DNA of 64,000 nucleotides from JBHJGU01 sp050331475 (GTDB lineage Bacteria; Pseudomonadota; Alphaproteobacteria; Caulobacterales; Maricaulaceae). Location: the NCBI GenBank assembly GCA_050331475.1, contig JBHJGU010000021.1:6892-70891 (forward strand), written 5' to 3'. Position 1 is the first letter of the stretch. Every line of letters begins with the position of its first letter. Below, in pieces: positions 8,139 to 15,517 of this stretch. The position numbers were made by a program, and so were the translations under genes. The notes beneath the pieces were generated by a model. That model had not been told where the DNA came from. It made no database searches and saw nothing but the letters and a program-made list of their open reading frames with translations.

Positions 8139-9128
8139 ATGGATATCCACTTTATGCCCTTCGCGTTGCTGGTGTGTTTGATGATTGCGGGCCTGGTGGG
8201 CTTGTTGGTCGCAGGCGATGTTCTGGTGCGCGGGGCGGCGGCCTTGGCCCGAAGGCTCGGGATCGGCCCGCTGATCGTTGGGCTGACGGTGGTGGCGTTT
8301 GGCACCTCGGCGCCGGAGATGTTCGTCAGCGTGGATGCGGTCCGCCAAGGCGCCTCGGGCATTGCGGTGGGCAACATTGTGGGTTCGAACATCGCGAACG
8401 TTTTTTTGGTGCTCGGCATGCCGGCGCTGTTCGGCGCCATCGCGGCGCCCGGCGCTGGGGCGCGCAGCTCGGCGGCCATCGGATTGGCCGCAGCGCTTAT
8501 TGTCTGGGCGATGAGCTTTGCGGGCGCGCTCGGGCTTTGGCAGGGCGTCGTGTTGTTAGCCGGGATCCTCGGCTATTTGGCGTTCTTATTCCGCCGCGCG
8601 CAAACCGGGGTCGAGGATCCCTCGCTCGCGGAGTTAGCCGATGTCGACCACATTGAAGGTTTACCTCAGCGCGGCTGGAGCATTGCGGGCTGCATTCTAT
8701 TCGGATTGGCGGGCCTGCCCTTAGGCGCCAAGCTGATTGTGGAGAGCGGCATTGAAATGGCCGAACGCCTGGCCGTGCCTGAGGAGATTATCGGCTTGAC
8801 CGCCCTGGCGGTGGGCACGTCTTTGCCTGAACTCGCCGCCACAGTGCTCGCCGCGATGCGCAAACACACCGAGCTGGCGGTCGGCAACGTCATCGGCTCG
8901 AATATTTTCAATCTCTTCGCCGTCCTAGGCGTTACCGCGTTGGCGGGAACCGTACCGGTCTCCCAGGCGGTGCGCGGTTATGACATGCTGGTGATGGTGG
9001 CCGCCGCAATCGTGCTCTTTGGACTCACCCTGGCGCAGAAGGGCATTAACCGGTTGACCGGGGTTGTGTTGCTTTTCGCCTATGCCGGCTACCTTTTTGG
9101 CGTGACCCAGGTCGGTCGGGCCGTGTAA
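8139..9128 (+). CDS. Calcium/sodium antiporter (CaCA family, YrbG-like)
   Basis: 329 residues from ATG 8139; ATG 8154 is an alternative. Two homologous membrane halves carry the alpha repeats of the CaCA family: GTSAPEMFVS with VGNIVGSNIANVF in the first half, and GTSLPELAATV with VGNVIGSNIFNLF in the second. The acidic residues in the two G-T-S-x-P-E motifs bind cations. Inner-membrane transporter of about ten helices exchanging Ca2+ for Na+ or H+. Confidence 0.93.
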   Translation: MDIHFMPFALLVCLMIAGLVGLLVAGDVLVRGAAALARRLGIGPLIVGLTVVAFGTSAPEMFVSVDAVRQGASGIAVGNIVGSNIANVFLVLGMPALFGAIAAPGAGARSSAAIGLAAALIVWAMSFAGALGLWQGVVLLAGILGYLAFLFRRAQTGVEDPSLAELADVDHIEGLPQRGWSIAGCILFGLAGLPLGAKLIVESGIEMAERLAVPEEIIGLTALAVGTSLPELAATVLAAMRKHTELAVGNVIGSNIFNLFAVLGVTALAGTVPVSQAVRGYDMLVMVAAAIVLFGLTLAQKGINRLTGVVLLFAYAGYLFGVTQVGRAV

Positions 9129-9175
9129 GACCCCGGGCTTGATCCCAAACCTGCGCTATCGGAAAGACCGCTTTC

Positions 9176-9559
9176 GTGAGCGACGCCGCCTCCCTTCGCA
9201 TTCGCGTCTCTAAACGCTTCCAGTTCGACGCCGCGCACCATTTCGAGCACGAAGCCGACGGCCACCCGTTTTCGCGCCTGCATGGGCACTCGTTTGAGGG
9301 CTTGGTGGAGCTTGAAGGCGTCGCCGATCCGAGAACAGGTTTCGTCGAAGATCTCTGGCGCGTGGAGGCCGCGCTTCAGGCCGTTGTCGAAACTTTGGAC
9401 CATCGCCTGCTCAACGAGGTCGAGGGCTTGGGGCCGCCATCGCTGGAGCACTTAGCGCTTTACGTGTTCAACCGGCTTAAGCCGACCTTGGCGCAGCTCA
9501 GCGCGGTGGAGATCGGCCGGCCCTCATGCGGCGAGCGCGCCCGGATCGAAGCGCAATGA
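9176..9559 (+). CDS. 6-pyruvoyl-tetrahydropterin synthase / QueD-family protein lacking the catalytic Cys
   Basis: 127 residues. Zinc ligands are present: FDAAHH (H21/H22) and RLHGHSF (H36, H38). LDHRLLNE supplies the Asp-His pair and the C-terminal VEIGRPSCGERARIE resembles the substrate-binding end of the fold. In E. coli QueD the Cys four residues before HGH is catalytic; here the aligned residue is Phe32 (GHPFSRLHGH). The gene is coupled by ATGA overlap to a FolM-like reductase and then folB, so a pterin or folate role seems likelier than queuosine synthesis. Automated pipelines would probably call it QueD. Confidence 0.8.
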   Translation: MSDAASLRIRVSKRFQFDAAHHFEHEADGHPFSRLHGHSFEGLVELEGVADPRTGFVEDLWRVEAALQAVVETLDHRLLNEVEGLGPPSLEHLALYVFNRLKPTLAQLSAVEIGRPSCGERARIEAQ

Positions 9560-10314
9560 CGCCGGGAACCGTTTTGATCACCGGGGCCGCGGCGCGGATC
9601 GGCCGCGCCTTAAGCCTCGCGCTGGCCGAAGACGGTTGGGCGGTGGCGGTTCATTACAACCGCTCCGCCGAGCCCGCCCAAGCCTTGGTCGCGGAGATCG
9701 CCCAAGCCGGAGGCCGGGCCATCGCCTTGGGCGCAGACTTGCTCGACCTCGACGCCGTGGAGCGGTTGATCCCCCAGGCTCAGGACGCGCTGGGTTCGGT
9801 GACCGCTTTGATCAACAACGCCTCCGCGTTTGAGGATGACGAGATCGGCCGGCTGACGGCGGAGAGCTTCGCCCTGCACATGAACGTCAATCTGCGCGCG
9901 CCGGTGTTTCTGGCCCAGGCGCTCGCGCGACGCCTACCCAAGGATCAGAGCGGCGCAGTCGTAAACCTCTTGGACCAGCGGGTGAAAAAGCCGGTCCCAC
10001 TGTTTTTCAGCTATGGCCTGTCGAAAGCGGCCCTCGCGGAGGCCACGGTGACGTTGGCCCAAGCGCTGGCCCCGCGGATCCGGGTCAATGGCGTGGGGCC
10101 GGGGCCCACGCTGATGAACACGCGCCAGCAGCCGGAAGATTTCCAAGCCCAAGTGGACGCCACGATCCTGGCCACAGGCTCGCCGCCCGAGGAGATTGTG
10201 CGAGCGGTGCGATATCTACTTGGTGCCCAGGCGGTCACCGGCCAATGGCTCGCGGTTGACGGGGGCCAGCACTTATTCTGGAAAACTCCCGATGTTTGGG
10301 GGATCCGCGAATGA
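9556..10314 (+). CDS. SDR-family pteridine / dihydromonapterin reductase (FolM-like)
   Basis: 252 residues from ATG 9556, overlapping the upstream stop by four bases. The nucleotide-binding loop GAAARIGRALS carries the RIG seen in pteridine reductases in place of the common GxG. LINNAS follows, then YGLSKAAL with the catalytic Tyr-Lys pair, and a C-terminal AVDGGQHLFW. Enzymes of this subgroup reduce dihydropterins with NADPH. Position between a PTPS homologue and folB supports a pterin substrate. Downstream folB again overlaps by four bases, so the three genes form one translationally coupled unit. Confidence 0.85.
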   Translation: MTPGTVLITGAAARIGRALSLALAEDGWAVAVHYNRSAEPAQALVAEIAQAGGRAIALGADLLDLDAVERLIPQAQDALGSVTALINNASAFEDDEIGRLTAESFALHMNVNLRAPVFLAQALARRLPKDQSGAVVNLLDQRVKKPVPLFFSYGLSKAALAEATVTLAQALAPRIRVNGVGPGPTLMNTRQQPEDFQAQVDATILATGSPPEEIVRAVRYLLGAQAVTGQWLAVDGGQHLFWKTPDVWGIRE

Positions 10315-10724
10315 TCGATCGATCGGAAAAACGCGGCGAGGTGCGCCCGCTGCCCGCCCCGGTGAGCGGGGAAACCACGGTTTTTGTCCGCGGCCTGCGC
10401 GTGGACGCTTCGATCGGCGTGCACCCGCACGAGCACGAGACCGTCCAGCCGATCCTGATCGACATCGCCGTCGACCTCGGCGCATACCCAGGACCGAAAG
10501 AGGATCGCCTAGCCGAGGTGCTCGACTACCAGACGCTGGCCGACAAAGCGGAAACCTTCGCCCGGGCCGGCCATGTTCAACTGGTGGAGACCTTGGCCGA
10601 GCGGATCGCCGCTTGGTGCCTGCGCGATAGCCGAGCCGTCGAGGTCCGGGTCCGGATCGAAAAGCCTCAAGCGTTGGGGGCGGCGGCCGCCGCCGGGGTG
10701 GAGATCGTCCGCCGGCGGGGGTGA
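10311..10724 (+). CDS. folB: Dihydroneopterin aldolase
   Basis: 137 residues from ATG 10311 (ATGA overlap with the reductase stop). Conserved FolB features: VFVRGLRVDASIGVHPHE at about residues 25-42, LDYQTLADKA, VQLVETLAERIAAWC with the conserved Glu, and VRIEKPQAL with the catalytic Lys. It converts dihydroneopterin to 6-hydroxymethyl-dihydropterin in folate synthesis. An N-terminal extension of about 24 residues precedes the domain. Confidence 0.93.
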   Translation: MIDRSEKRGEVRPLPAPVSGETTVFVRGLRVDASIGVHPHEHETVQPILIDIAVDLGAYPGPKEDRLAEVLDYQTLADKAETFARAGHVQLVETLAERIAAWCLRDSRAVEVRVRIEKPQALGAAAAAGVEIVRRRG

Positions 10725-10779
10725 CCCAACCGGCGAACTGCGCACAAAGGTTGACCGTAGCGCCGAGCGTTCATATTGT

Positions 10780-10803
10780 TTTTCGATAAAAATCTATCGA
10801 AAA
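10780..10803. promoter_or_regulatory. 9-bp inverted repeat in the leader of the CPBP protease gene
   Basis: TTTTCGATA at 10780-10788 and TATCGAAAA at 10795-10803 form a perfect inverted repeat with a 6-bp spacer. It lies immediately upstream of the GGGG Shine-Dalgarno run (10804-10807) and ATG 10814 of the protease gene. The symmetric, AT-rich arms resemble an operator for a dimeric repressor; a translation-blocking hairpin is also possible. No specific regulator can be assigned. Confidence 0.45.
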
Positions 10804-10813
10804 GGGGTATATC

Positions 10814-11569
10814 ATGGCTCGGATCTGGACGGCGGTGGCGATCCTGCTGGGATTGGGCGCACTCGTTTATTACGACGATGGTCTTTACGCGATCCCGGGG
10901 GTAAAGGCGTTTTTCCAGGACCTCAGCGCCACGATGCGTTTGACGATCCGGTTCGTCGTGCAGTTCGCTGGACCGATCGTGTTGCTTGCCCTCATTGCGC
11001 GGATGCACCTGGCGAAATCCGTCGCCCATTTCGGCTTAGGCGCGCCGCGTCCCCTGGCGATCGCTTTGCCGGTGATGGCGGTCATCCCACTTTATGCGGT
11101 CTTCGCGGCGACCCAGCCCGTTCAAACAGAGATCAACCCGGTGCGAGCCTTCCAATTGGCGCTTTTCTACCCGTTCTTGGAGGAAATGGTGTTTCGCGGC
11201 TTCGCCTTCGGCGCGCTGCGTCGTGTGTGCAAGTTTAATTTCTGGGTAGCGGCGTTATTACCCGCCGCCGGTACCGCCTTGGTCCACCTCTATCAGGCCA
11301 ATGATGCGATGTCCGTGGTTATGACTTTGCTCATCGCCGGGCTGGGCGGGGTGTTCTTTAGCTGGATTTACGAGCGCTGGGGCTTCAACATCTGGATCCC
11401 CACCGCCATGCACGCGCTGATGAATCTGGCGTGGAACGTGTTCGATATTGGTTCTGGAGCCTTTGCCGGCTGGCTGCCCACGGTGATGCAAGTGACCACG
11501 CTGATCACAGCGGTCACCCTCACGCTCTATCTGCAGCGCCGGCGCTCTTCGGAGCTTCAACCGGCTTAA
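10814..11569 (+). CDS. CPBP family intramembrane metalloprotease
   Basis: 251 residues, about seven hydrophobic segments. The CPBP/Abi signature is visible: FLEEMVFRGFAFGAL (the EExxxR motif), a second motif with His in ALVHLYQ, and the third, MHALMNLAW, with His and Asn. Relatives include CAAX prenyl proteases and bacterial proteins of mostly unknown substrate in the inner membrane. ATG 10814 is preceded by GGGG and by a notable inverted repeat that may control it. Confidence 0.88.
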   Translation: MARIWTAVAILLGLGALVYYDDGLYAIPGVKAFFQDLSATMRLTIRFVVQFAGPIVLLALIARMHLAKSVAHFGLGAPRPLAIALPVMAVIPLYAVFAATQPVQTEINPVRAFQLALFYPFLEEMVFRGFAFGALRRVCKFNFWVAALLPAAGTALVHLYQANDAMSVVMTLLIAGLGGVFFSWIYERWGFNIWIPTAMHALMNLAWNVFDIGSGAFAGWLPTVMQVTTLITAVTLTLYLQRRRSSELQPA

Positions 11570-11600
11570 ACATAAGGCCAAGCGGCCTATACTGGGCCCT

Positions 11601-13490
11601 ATGGAGCCCACGACCGCACCCGACAGCCCGCCCCGTGAGCCCAGCCTCAAAGGGGCGGCGCTGATTAAAGATCACGTCAAGCGTTTGCCAGCCAAGCCCG
11701 GAGTCTATCGCATGATCGACGCCAAGGGTGATGTGATCTATGTGGGCAAAGCCAAGAACTTAAAAAACCGGGTGACCAATTACACCCGGTTGGGCGGTCA
11801 TACCAACCGTATCGCCAAGATGATTTCGCTGACGGCCGCTATGGAGTTCTCCGTCACCGCGACGGAGACGGAGGCGTTGCTGCTTGAAGCCAATCTCATC
11901 AAAAAGCACAAACCCAAATTCAATATTCTCCTGCGCGATGACAAATCCTTCCCGTTCATCCTGATCCGGCGCGACCATAAAGCCCCGCAAATCATGAAGC
12001 ACCGCGGCGCGCGCGCGGCGAAGGGCGATTATTTCGGCCCGTTCGCCAGCGCCGGCGCAGTCAATCGGACATTGGACACCCTGCAGAAGGCGTTCCTCCT
12101 GCGTACCTGTTCGGACAGCATTTACGACAGCCGCACCCGACCCTGCATGCTCCACCAAATCAAGCGCTGTGCTGCGCCGTGCGTGGATTACGTGACTGAG
12201 GCGGAATATAGCGCGCTGGTCGCCGAGGCCGACAAGTTCTTAGGCGGCAAGTCCAACGCCTTGCGCGAGGATTTACAGCGCCAAATGACCGCCGCGGCCG
12301 AAGCCATGGAGTTCGAGAAGGCCGCTCGGCTGCGCGACCGCATTCGCGCGTTGGCCGCCGTCCCCACCCACCAGGGCGTCAATCCCGCCAGTGTCGAGGA
12401 GGCGGACGTGGTCGCGGTCCACGTCGAAGGCGGAGCGAGCTGTGTGCAAGTGGTGTTCTTCCGGGCGGGCCAGAACTGGGGCGACCGGGCGCATTTCCCC
12501 CGCCATGAAAAAGACGCCGAGCCTGCGGACGTGCTCGAAGCGTTCCTCGCGCAATTCTATGACGACAAACCGGCGCCTGGGCTGATCCTGGTGTCCGAGG
12601 CGATTGAGAACAAACCCTTGCTGGAGGAGGCTTTAAGCCTTCGCGCCGGCCGCAAAGTGTCGATCCACCGGCCCTCCCGGGGGGAAAAATCCGGCCTCGT
12701 CCAACAGGCCTGCGACAACGCCCGCGAAGCGCTAGGCCGGAAGCTCGCCGAAAGCGCCAGCCAGGCCCGCCTTCTGGACGGGGTGCAGGACGTTTTCGAC
12801 CTCGACAAACGGCCCGAGCGGATCGAGATTTACGATAACTCGCACATTCAGGGGACCAACGCCGTGGGCGCCCTGGTGGTGGCCGGGCCCGACGGGTTTG
12901 AGAAAAACCAATACCGGAAGTTTAATATCAAATCCGACGACCTCGTCCCCGGCGATGACTACGGCATGATGCGCGAAGTGTTTCGCCGGCGGTTTCAGCG
13001 TCTGTTGAAAGAAACCGCCGACCGCAAGGCTGTTTGGCCCGACCTCGTGCTCATTGACGGTGGCAAGGGCCAGCTCTCGGCGGTCGTGGAAACCTTGGCG
13101 GATCTCGGCCTGGGCCCGGACGATGTGAATTTGGTGGCGGTGGGCAAGGGTCCGGACCGAGATGCGGGCCGAGAAACCTTCATCCAGCCCGGCAAAGCGC
13201 CGCGCCAATTACCGCCGAACGATGCGGTGCTCTACTACCTCCAACGTCTGCGCGACGAGGCGCACCGCTTCGCCATCGGCTCACACCGGGCCAAGCGATC
13301 CGCGGATATCGCGAAAAACCCGCTCGACGGGATACCCGGCGTCGGGCCGTCACGGAAAAAGGCGCTGCTGGCGCATTTCGGCTCCGCCCGGGCGGTGAAA
13401 CGCGCCGCGCTGGCGGATCTGGAGGCGGTGGACGGGGTCTCTAAAGCGTTGGCGGAAAAGATTTACGCCTGGTTCCGGGACGAAACATAG
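11601..13490 (+). CDS. uvrC: Excinuclease ABC subunit C
   Basis: 629 residues. Order of domains: GIY-YIG nuclease (PGVYRMIDAKGDVIYVGKAKNL, about residues 33-54), a Cys-rich stretch near residue 175 (CMLHQIKRCAAPC), a UVR helical segment (AAAEAMEFEKAARLRD) that contacts UvrB, the RNase H-like C-terminal nuclease (EIYDNSHIQGT, LIDGGKGQL) and a terminal helix-hairpin-helix domain (IPGVGPSRKKALL). It makes both incisions in nucleotide excision repair. The final part of the gene and its 3' flank are duplicated about 1.2 kb downstream. Confidence 0.97.
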   Translation: MEPTTAPDSPPREPSLKGAALIKDHVKRLPAKPGVYRMIDAKGDVIYVGKAKNLKNRVTNYTRLGGHTNRIAKMISLTAAMEFSVTATETEALLLEANLIKKHKPKFNILLRDDKSFPFILIRRDHKAPQIMKHRGARAAKGDYFGPFASAGAVNRTLDTLQKAFLLRTCSDSIYDSRTRPCMLHQIKRCAAPCVDYVTEAEYSALVAEADKFLGGKSNALREDLQRQMTAAAEAMEFEKAARLRDRIRALAAVPTHQGVNPASVEEADVVAVHVEGGASCVQVVFFRAGQNWGDRAHFPRHEKDAEPADVLEAFLAQFYDDKPAPGLILVSEAIENKPLLEEALSLRAGRKVSIHRPSRGEKSGLVQQACDNAREALGRKLAESASQARLLDGVQDVFDLDKRPERIEIYDNSHIQGTNAVGALVVAGPDGFEKNQYRKFNIKSDDLVPGDDYGMMREVFRRRFQRLLKETADRKAVWPDLVLIDGGKGQLSAVVETLADLGLGPDDVNLVAVGKGPDRDAGRETFIQPGKAPRQLPPNDAVLYYLQRLRDEAHRFAIGSHRAKRSADIAKNPLDGIPGVGPSRKKALLAHFGSARAVKRAALADLEAVDGVSKALAEKIYAWFRDET

Positions 13491-13560
13491 ATCCGCGTCA
13501 GCGCGACCGAACACCGCGACCGACCCAGATGGCGCGCCTTGCGCGCCTGGGGTTGAGAGA
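13411..13560 (+). repeat. Duplicated uvrC 3' end, copy A (within and after the intact gene)
   Basis: The last 80 bases of uvrC plus 70 bases of its 3' flank align without gaps to 14646-14795; I count 12 mismatches in 150 positions. A further 44 bases of uvrC (13062-13105) match 14612-14655 with 3 mismatches. In the downstream copy the 315 bp between the two TGGCGGATCT decamers of uvrC (at 13096 and 13411) are missing. The two copies bracket an AT-richer insert. Confidence 0.9.
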
Positions 13561-13670
13561 ACTGAAATTGGGTGTCCGCATTTGGTGATTGATTGGCGCT
13601 AAAAATAACGGTCCTTCACATTGCTCATATGCCACATTATTTGATTGGTTTCGTCGACTTTTACGTGAAG

Positions 13671-13676
13671 TATAAT
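13671..13676 (+). promoter_or_regulatory. Putative -10 box of the zeta-toxin module
   Basis: A perfect TATAAT lies 37 bp upstream of the candidate antitoxin start, in a markedly AT-rich stretch unlike the surrounding GC-rich genome. No good -35 is seen at 17 bp; TTGGTT at 13645-13650 is 20 bp upstream. The consensus-like -10 fits an acquired module with its own promoter. Confidence 0.35.
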
Positions 13677-13712
13677 TTGTATGACTTGATTGATCCCACA
13701 GGAGGACTCGCC

Positions 13713-13880
13713 ATGAAACATGAACATAAACCACGTCCAGCGGATCAAATCCAATTAGAACAGTTGGCACGCGAGCTTGAAACTGATGAAGGTCGTAAAA
13801 GGCTAGGTGATGAAGCCTACCAAGAAGCAATGGCAGCCGAAAAACGTAAATCAATACAACAGAACCCACCTAAACACTAA
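13713..13880 (+). CDS. Small hydrophilic protein, candidate antitoxin of the zeta-type toxin
   Basis: 55 residues from ATG 13713, with GGAGG at 13701-13705. An open frame extends upstream to 13593 but lacks a ribosome site, so the short form is preferred. The product is highly charged and helical (QLEQLARELETDEGRKRL, then YQEAMAAEKRK) with no hydrophobic segment and no recognised DNA-binding fold. It precedes the kinase-like toxin gene by 11 bp, the usual arrangement of antitoxin and toxin. The antitoxin role is inferred from size, order and spacing only. Confidence 0.6.
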   Translation: MKHEHKPRPADQIQLEQLARELETDEGRKRLGDEAYQEAMAAEKRKSIQQNPPKH

Positions 13881-13891
13881 AGGAATCGTGC

Positions 13892-14464
13892 GTGTCCAGA
13901 CCACAGTTTTGGTTGGTCGCGGGCCCAAATGGAGCAGGCAAGTCCACAATGTCTGCAACGATCAAGAAGCGATTTCCTGCGGTTCAAGTCATCGACCCAG
14001 ACTATATCGCAGAAGAGATGACAGGCTCTTTTTCTTCGGTCGATCAAGAGCAGCTTGCGGCGGGCAAACGAGCGCTGTCGCTGGTCAAGCAATATATCGA
14101 CGAAGGTAAATCCTTCATCGTTGAATCCACGATTTCTGGAACAACTTACCTAAAGTTCGCTAATCAAGCGAGAGCAGATGGGTTCAGAACCACATTTATC
14201 TATGTTGGTTTGGACAGCGCCCAGCTTAGTGGAGAGCGAGTTTCTAAGCGTGTTGGCCTGGGTGGTCATGCAATACCGACCAATGACATAGCGAGGCGCT
14301 ACCCTCGCTCCTTGGCGAATTTAAAGGCGCATATTAAAGCCTTTGAAAGTGCTCATATCTACGACAATAGCCAGCGATACCAATGGGTAGCTGATTACCG
14401 TAATGGAATGATTCATAAAGCGTCACAAGCCATGCCCCAGTGGATTAAACAATATTTGCCTTAA
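13892..14464 (+). CDS. Zeta-toxin family (COG4185-like) P-loop kinase
   Basis: 190 residues from GTG 13892. Walker A GPNGAGKST at residues 11-19, acidic DPDYIAEE (35-42), FIVESTISG (76-83), an IYVGLDSAQ strand, RVGLGGHAIP (120-129) and RRYPRSLANL (135-144). This order is that of the COG4185 branch of zeta-toxin-like kinases, related to enzymes that phosphorylate UDP-N-acetylglucosamine or other small substrates. Base composition is clearly lower in GC than neighbouring genes. Together with the upstream small gene it forms a probable toxin-antitoxin or phosphotransferase module inserted behind uvrC. Confidence 0.85.
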   Translation: MSRPQFWLVAGPNGAGKSTMSATIKKRFPAVQVIDPDYIAEEMTGSFSSVDQEQLAAGKRALSLVKQYIDEGKSFIVESTISGTTYLKFANQARADGFRTTFIYVGLDSAQLSGERVSKRVGLGGHAIPTNDIARRYPRSLANLKAHIKAFESAHIYDNSQRYQWVADYRNGMIHKASQAMPQWIKQYLP

Positions 14465-14472
14465 GGATGACT

Positions 14473-14607
14473 GTGAAAGAACTGTTCATTACTCTGATTT
14501 CTGTTTTTATCCTATAGAGTTGCTCTGACCATCAGGAGCCGAACAACCAACACGCCATCCAAAAATTTTAAAGCGAAGTCGATAATCTGAAGAAGCAGGT
14601 GGCGACA
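14473..14607 (+). pseudogene. Decayed small lipoprotein gene
   Basis: GTG 14473 has AAGGA at 14463-14467. The frame gives VKELFITLISVFIL, then an amber codon at 14515-14517, then SCSDHQEPNNQHAIQKF, an ochre at 14569-14571, and SEVDNLKKQVA. Read through the stops this is a lipoprotein signal with the Cys one codon after the amber codon, and a coiled-coil start. Two in-frame stops and an abrupt junction with the uvrC fragment near 14608 indicate a dead, truncated gene. Its identity is unknown. Confidence 0.5.
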
Positions 14608-14611
14608 CGGC

Positions 14612-14795
14612 GGCAAGGGCCAGCTCTCGGTGGTGTTGGAAACCTTGGCGGATCTAGAGGCGGTGGACGGGGTCTCTAAAGCGTTGGCGGAAAAGATTGA
14701 CGCCTGGTTTCGGGACGGATCATAGATCAGCGTCAGCGCGACGGAATACCGCGACCGACCCGGATGGAGCGCCTTGCGAGCCTGGGGTTGAGACA
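14612..14795 (+). pseudogene. Internally deleted copy of the uvrC 3' end and flank (copy B)
   Basis: Encodes a 38-codon open remnant matching two separated parts of UvrC, GKGQLS...ETLADL fused to EAVDGVSKALAEKI...WFRD, ending at TAG 14723-14725, plus about 70 bp of the uvrC 3' flank. The fusion point is TGGCGGATCT, present twice in intact uvrC, and removes 315 bp in frame. It has no start and cannot make UvrC. See copy A for identity. Confidence 0.9.
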
Positions 14796-14844
14796 ACTAA
14801 ATTTCGAACTTAGCAATCTGTTCATGATCCGAACAAGGTGTCTG

Positions 14845-15486
14845 ATGGATAAGTTAAACAGAAAACACTTGGCCCTGGATCCGCGGTTTCAAGCCGCCTG
14901 GGGTCTCATGTTGTTCGCGGCTGTGTTTGTCGCGACTTATTTGCCCGCCCCTCTCAAAACGGAGAGTTTAGGCGTCGCACTGCTGTTGAGTTTACCCTTA
15001 GCCTATGGGTTTGCAGTTTTCCTCCCCACTGAAACCGATCAAATTCAAAATAAAAGTCCGAAAAACCGAACGAAAATATTGGAAGTTTTCTTCTTGTTGC
15101 AATGGCTGTTATTGTCTCAGACACTGTTCGATCGGGCGCCGACGAATTTATTTCAGGCCCTGGCGGGGGCTGCGCCGGTCGCTGTGCTGCTTGGTGTCGG
15201 GATCAGTTTTCGGGGCGAATTTGAGAACGCTCGACTACCCAAAGTCGATGTGCGGACGGTTGTCGGCTTTTTTACAACGGTTATGACCGCGTTATTATTC
15301 GCGAAGGCCGTGACCTTCGGCGAAGGGTTCAACGCCATAATCAGCTCCGCCATCCTTTGCCTGCCGCTCGCCGCCCTTTGCGGCTACATGTACGCCACTG
15401 GCATACGCGATTGGCGGGCGTTGGAGCACGCGGATGCGGACGGCCGAGCGCGAGACCTTTCTGTGGACCCGCCCAACCCGGCTTGA
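14845..15486 (+). CDS. Multi-pass membrane protein of unknown function
   Basis: 213 residues from ATG 14845, preceded by AAGG near 14834; the open frame begins at 14764 inside the uvrC-like flank, which is not credible as coding. About six hydrophobic segments, starting with LMLFAAVFVATYLP and GVALLLSLPLAYGFAVFLP, separated by a basic loop (QNKSPKNRTK). No motif recognised. Its first half is less GC-rich than the neighbourhood. The 3' end is followed within 31 bp by the phosphatidyltransferase gene. Confidence 0.65.
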   Translation: MDKLNRKHLALDPRFQAAWGLMLFAAVFVATYLPAPLKTESLGVALLLSLPLAYGFAVFLPTETDQIQNKSPKNRTKILEVFFLLQWLLLSQTLFDRAPTNLFQALAGAAPVAVLLGVGISFRGEFENARLPKVDVRTVVGFFTTVMTALLFAKAVTFGEGFNAIISSAILCLPLAALCGYMYATGIRDWRALEHADADGRARDLSVDPPNPA

Positions 15487-15517
15487 CGGCGTTCGCACGG
15501 CGCGCCACAGGGCGGGG

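Noticed and set aside
13593..13712. Upstream extension of the candidate antitoxin frame
   Set aside because: The strong Shine-Dalgarno site at 13701-13705 serves ATG 13713, and the putative -10 box lies inside the extension.
14764..14844. N-terminal extension of the membrane protein after the uvrC remnant
   Set aside because: It would translate the duplicated uvrC 3' flank; ATG 14845 has its own upstream AAGG.
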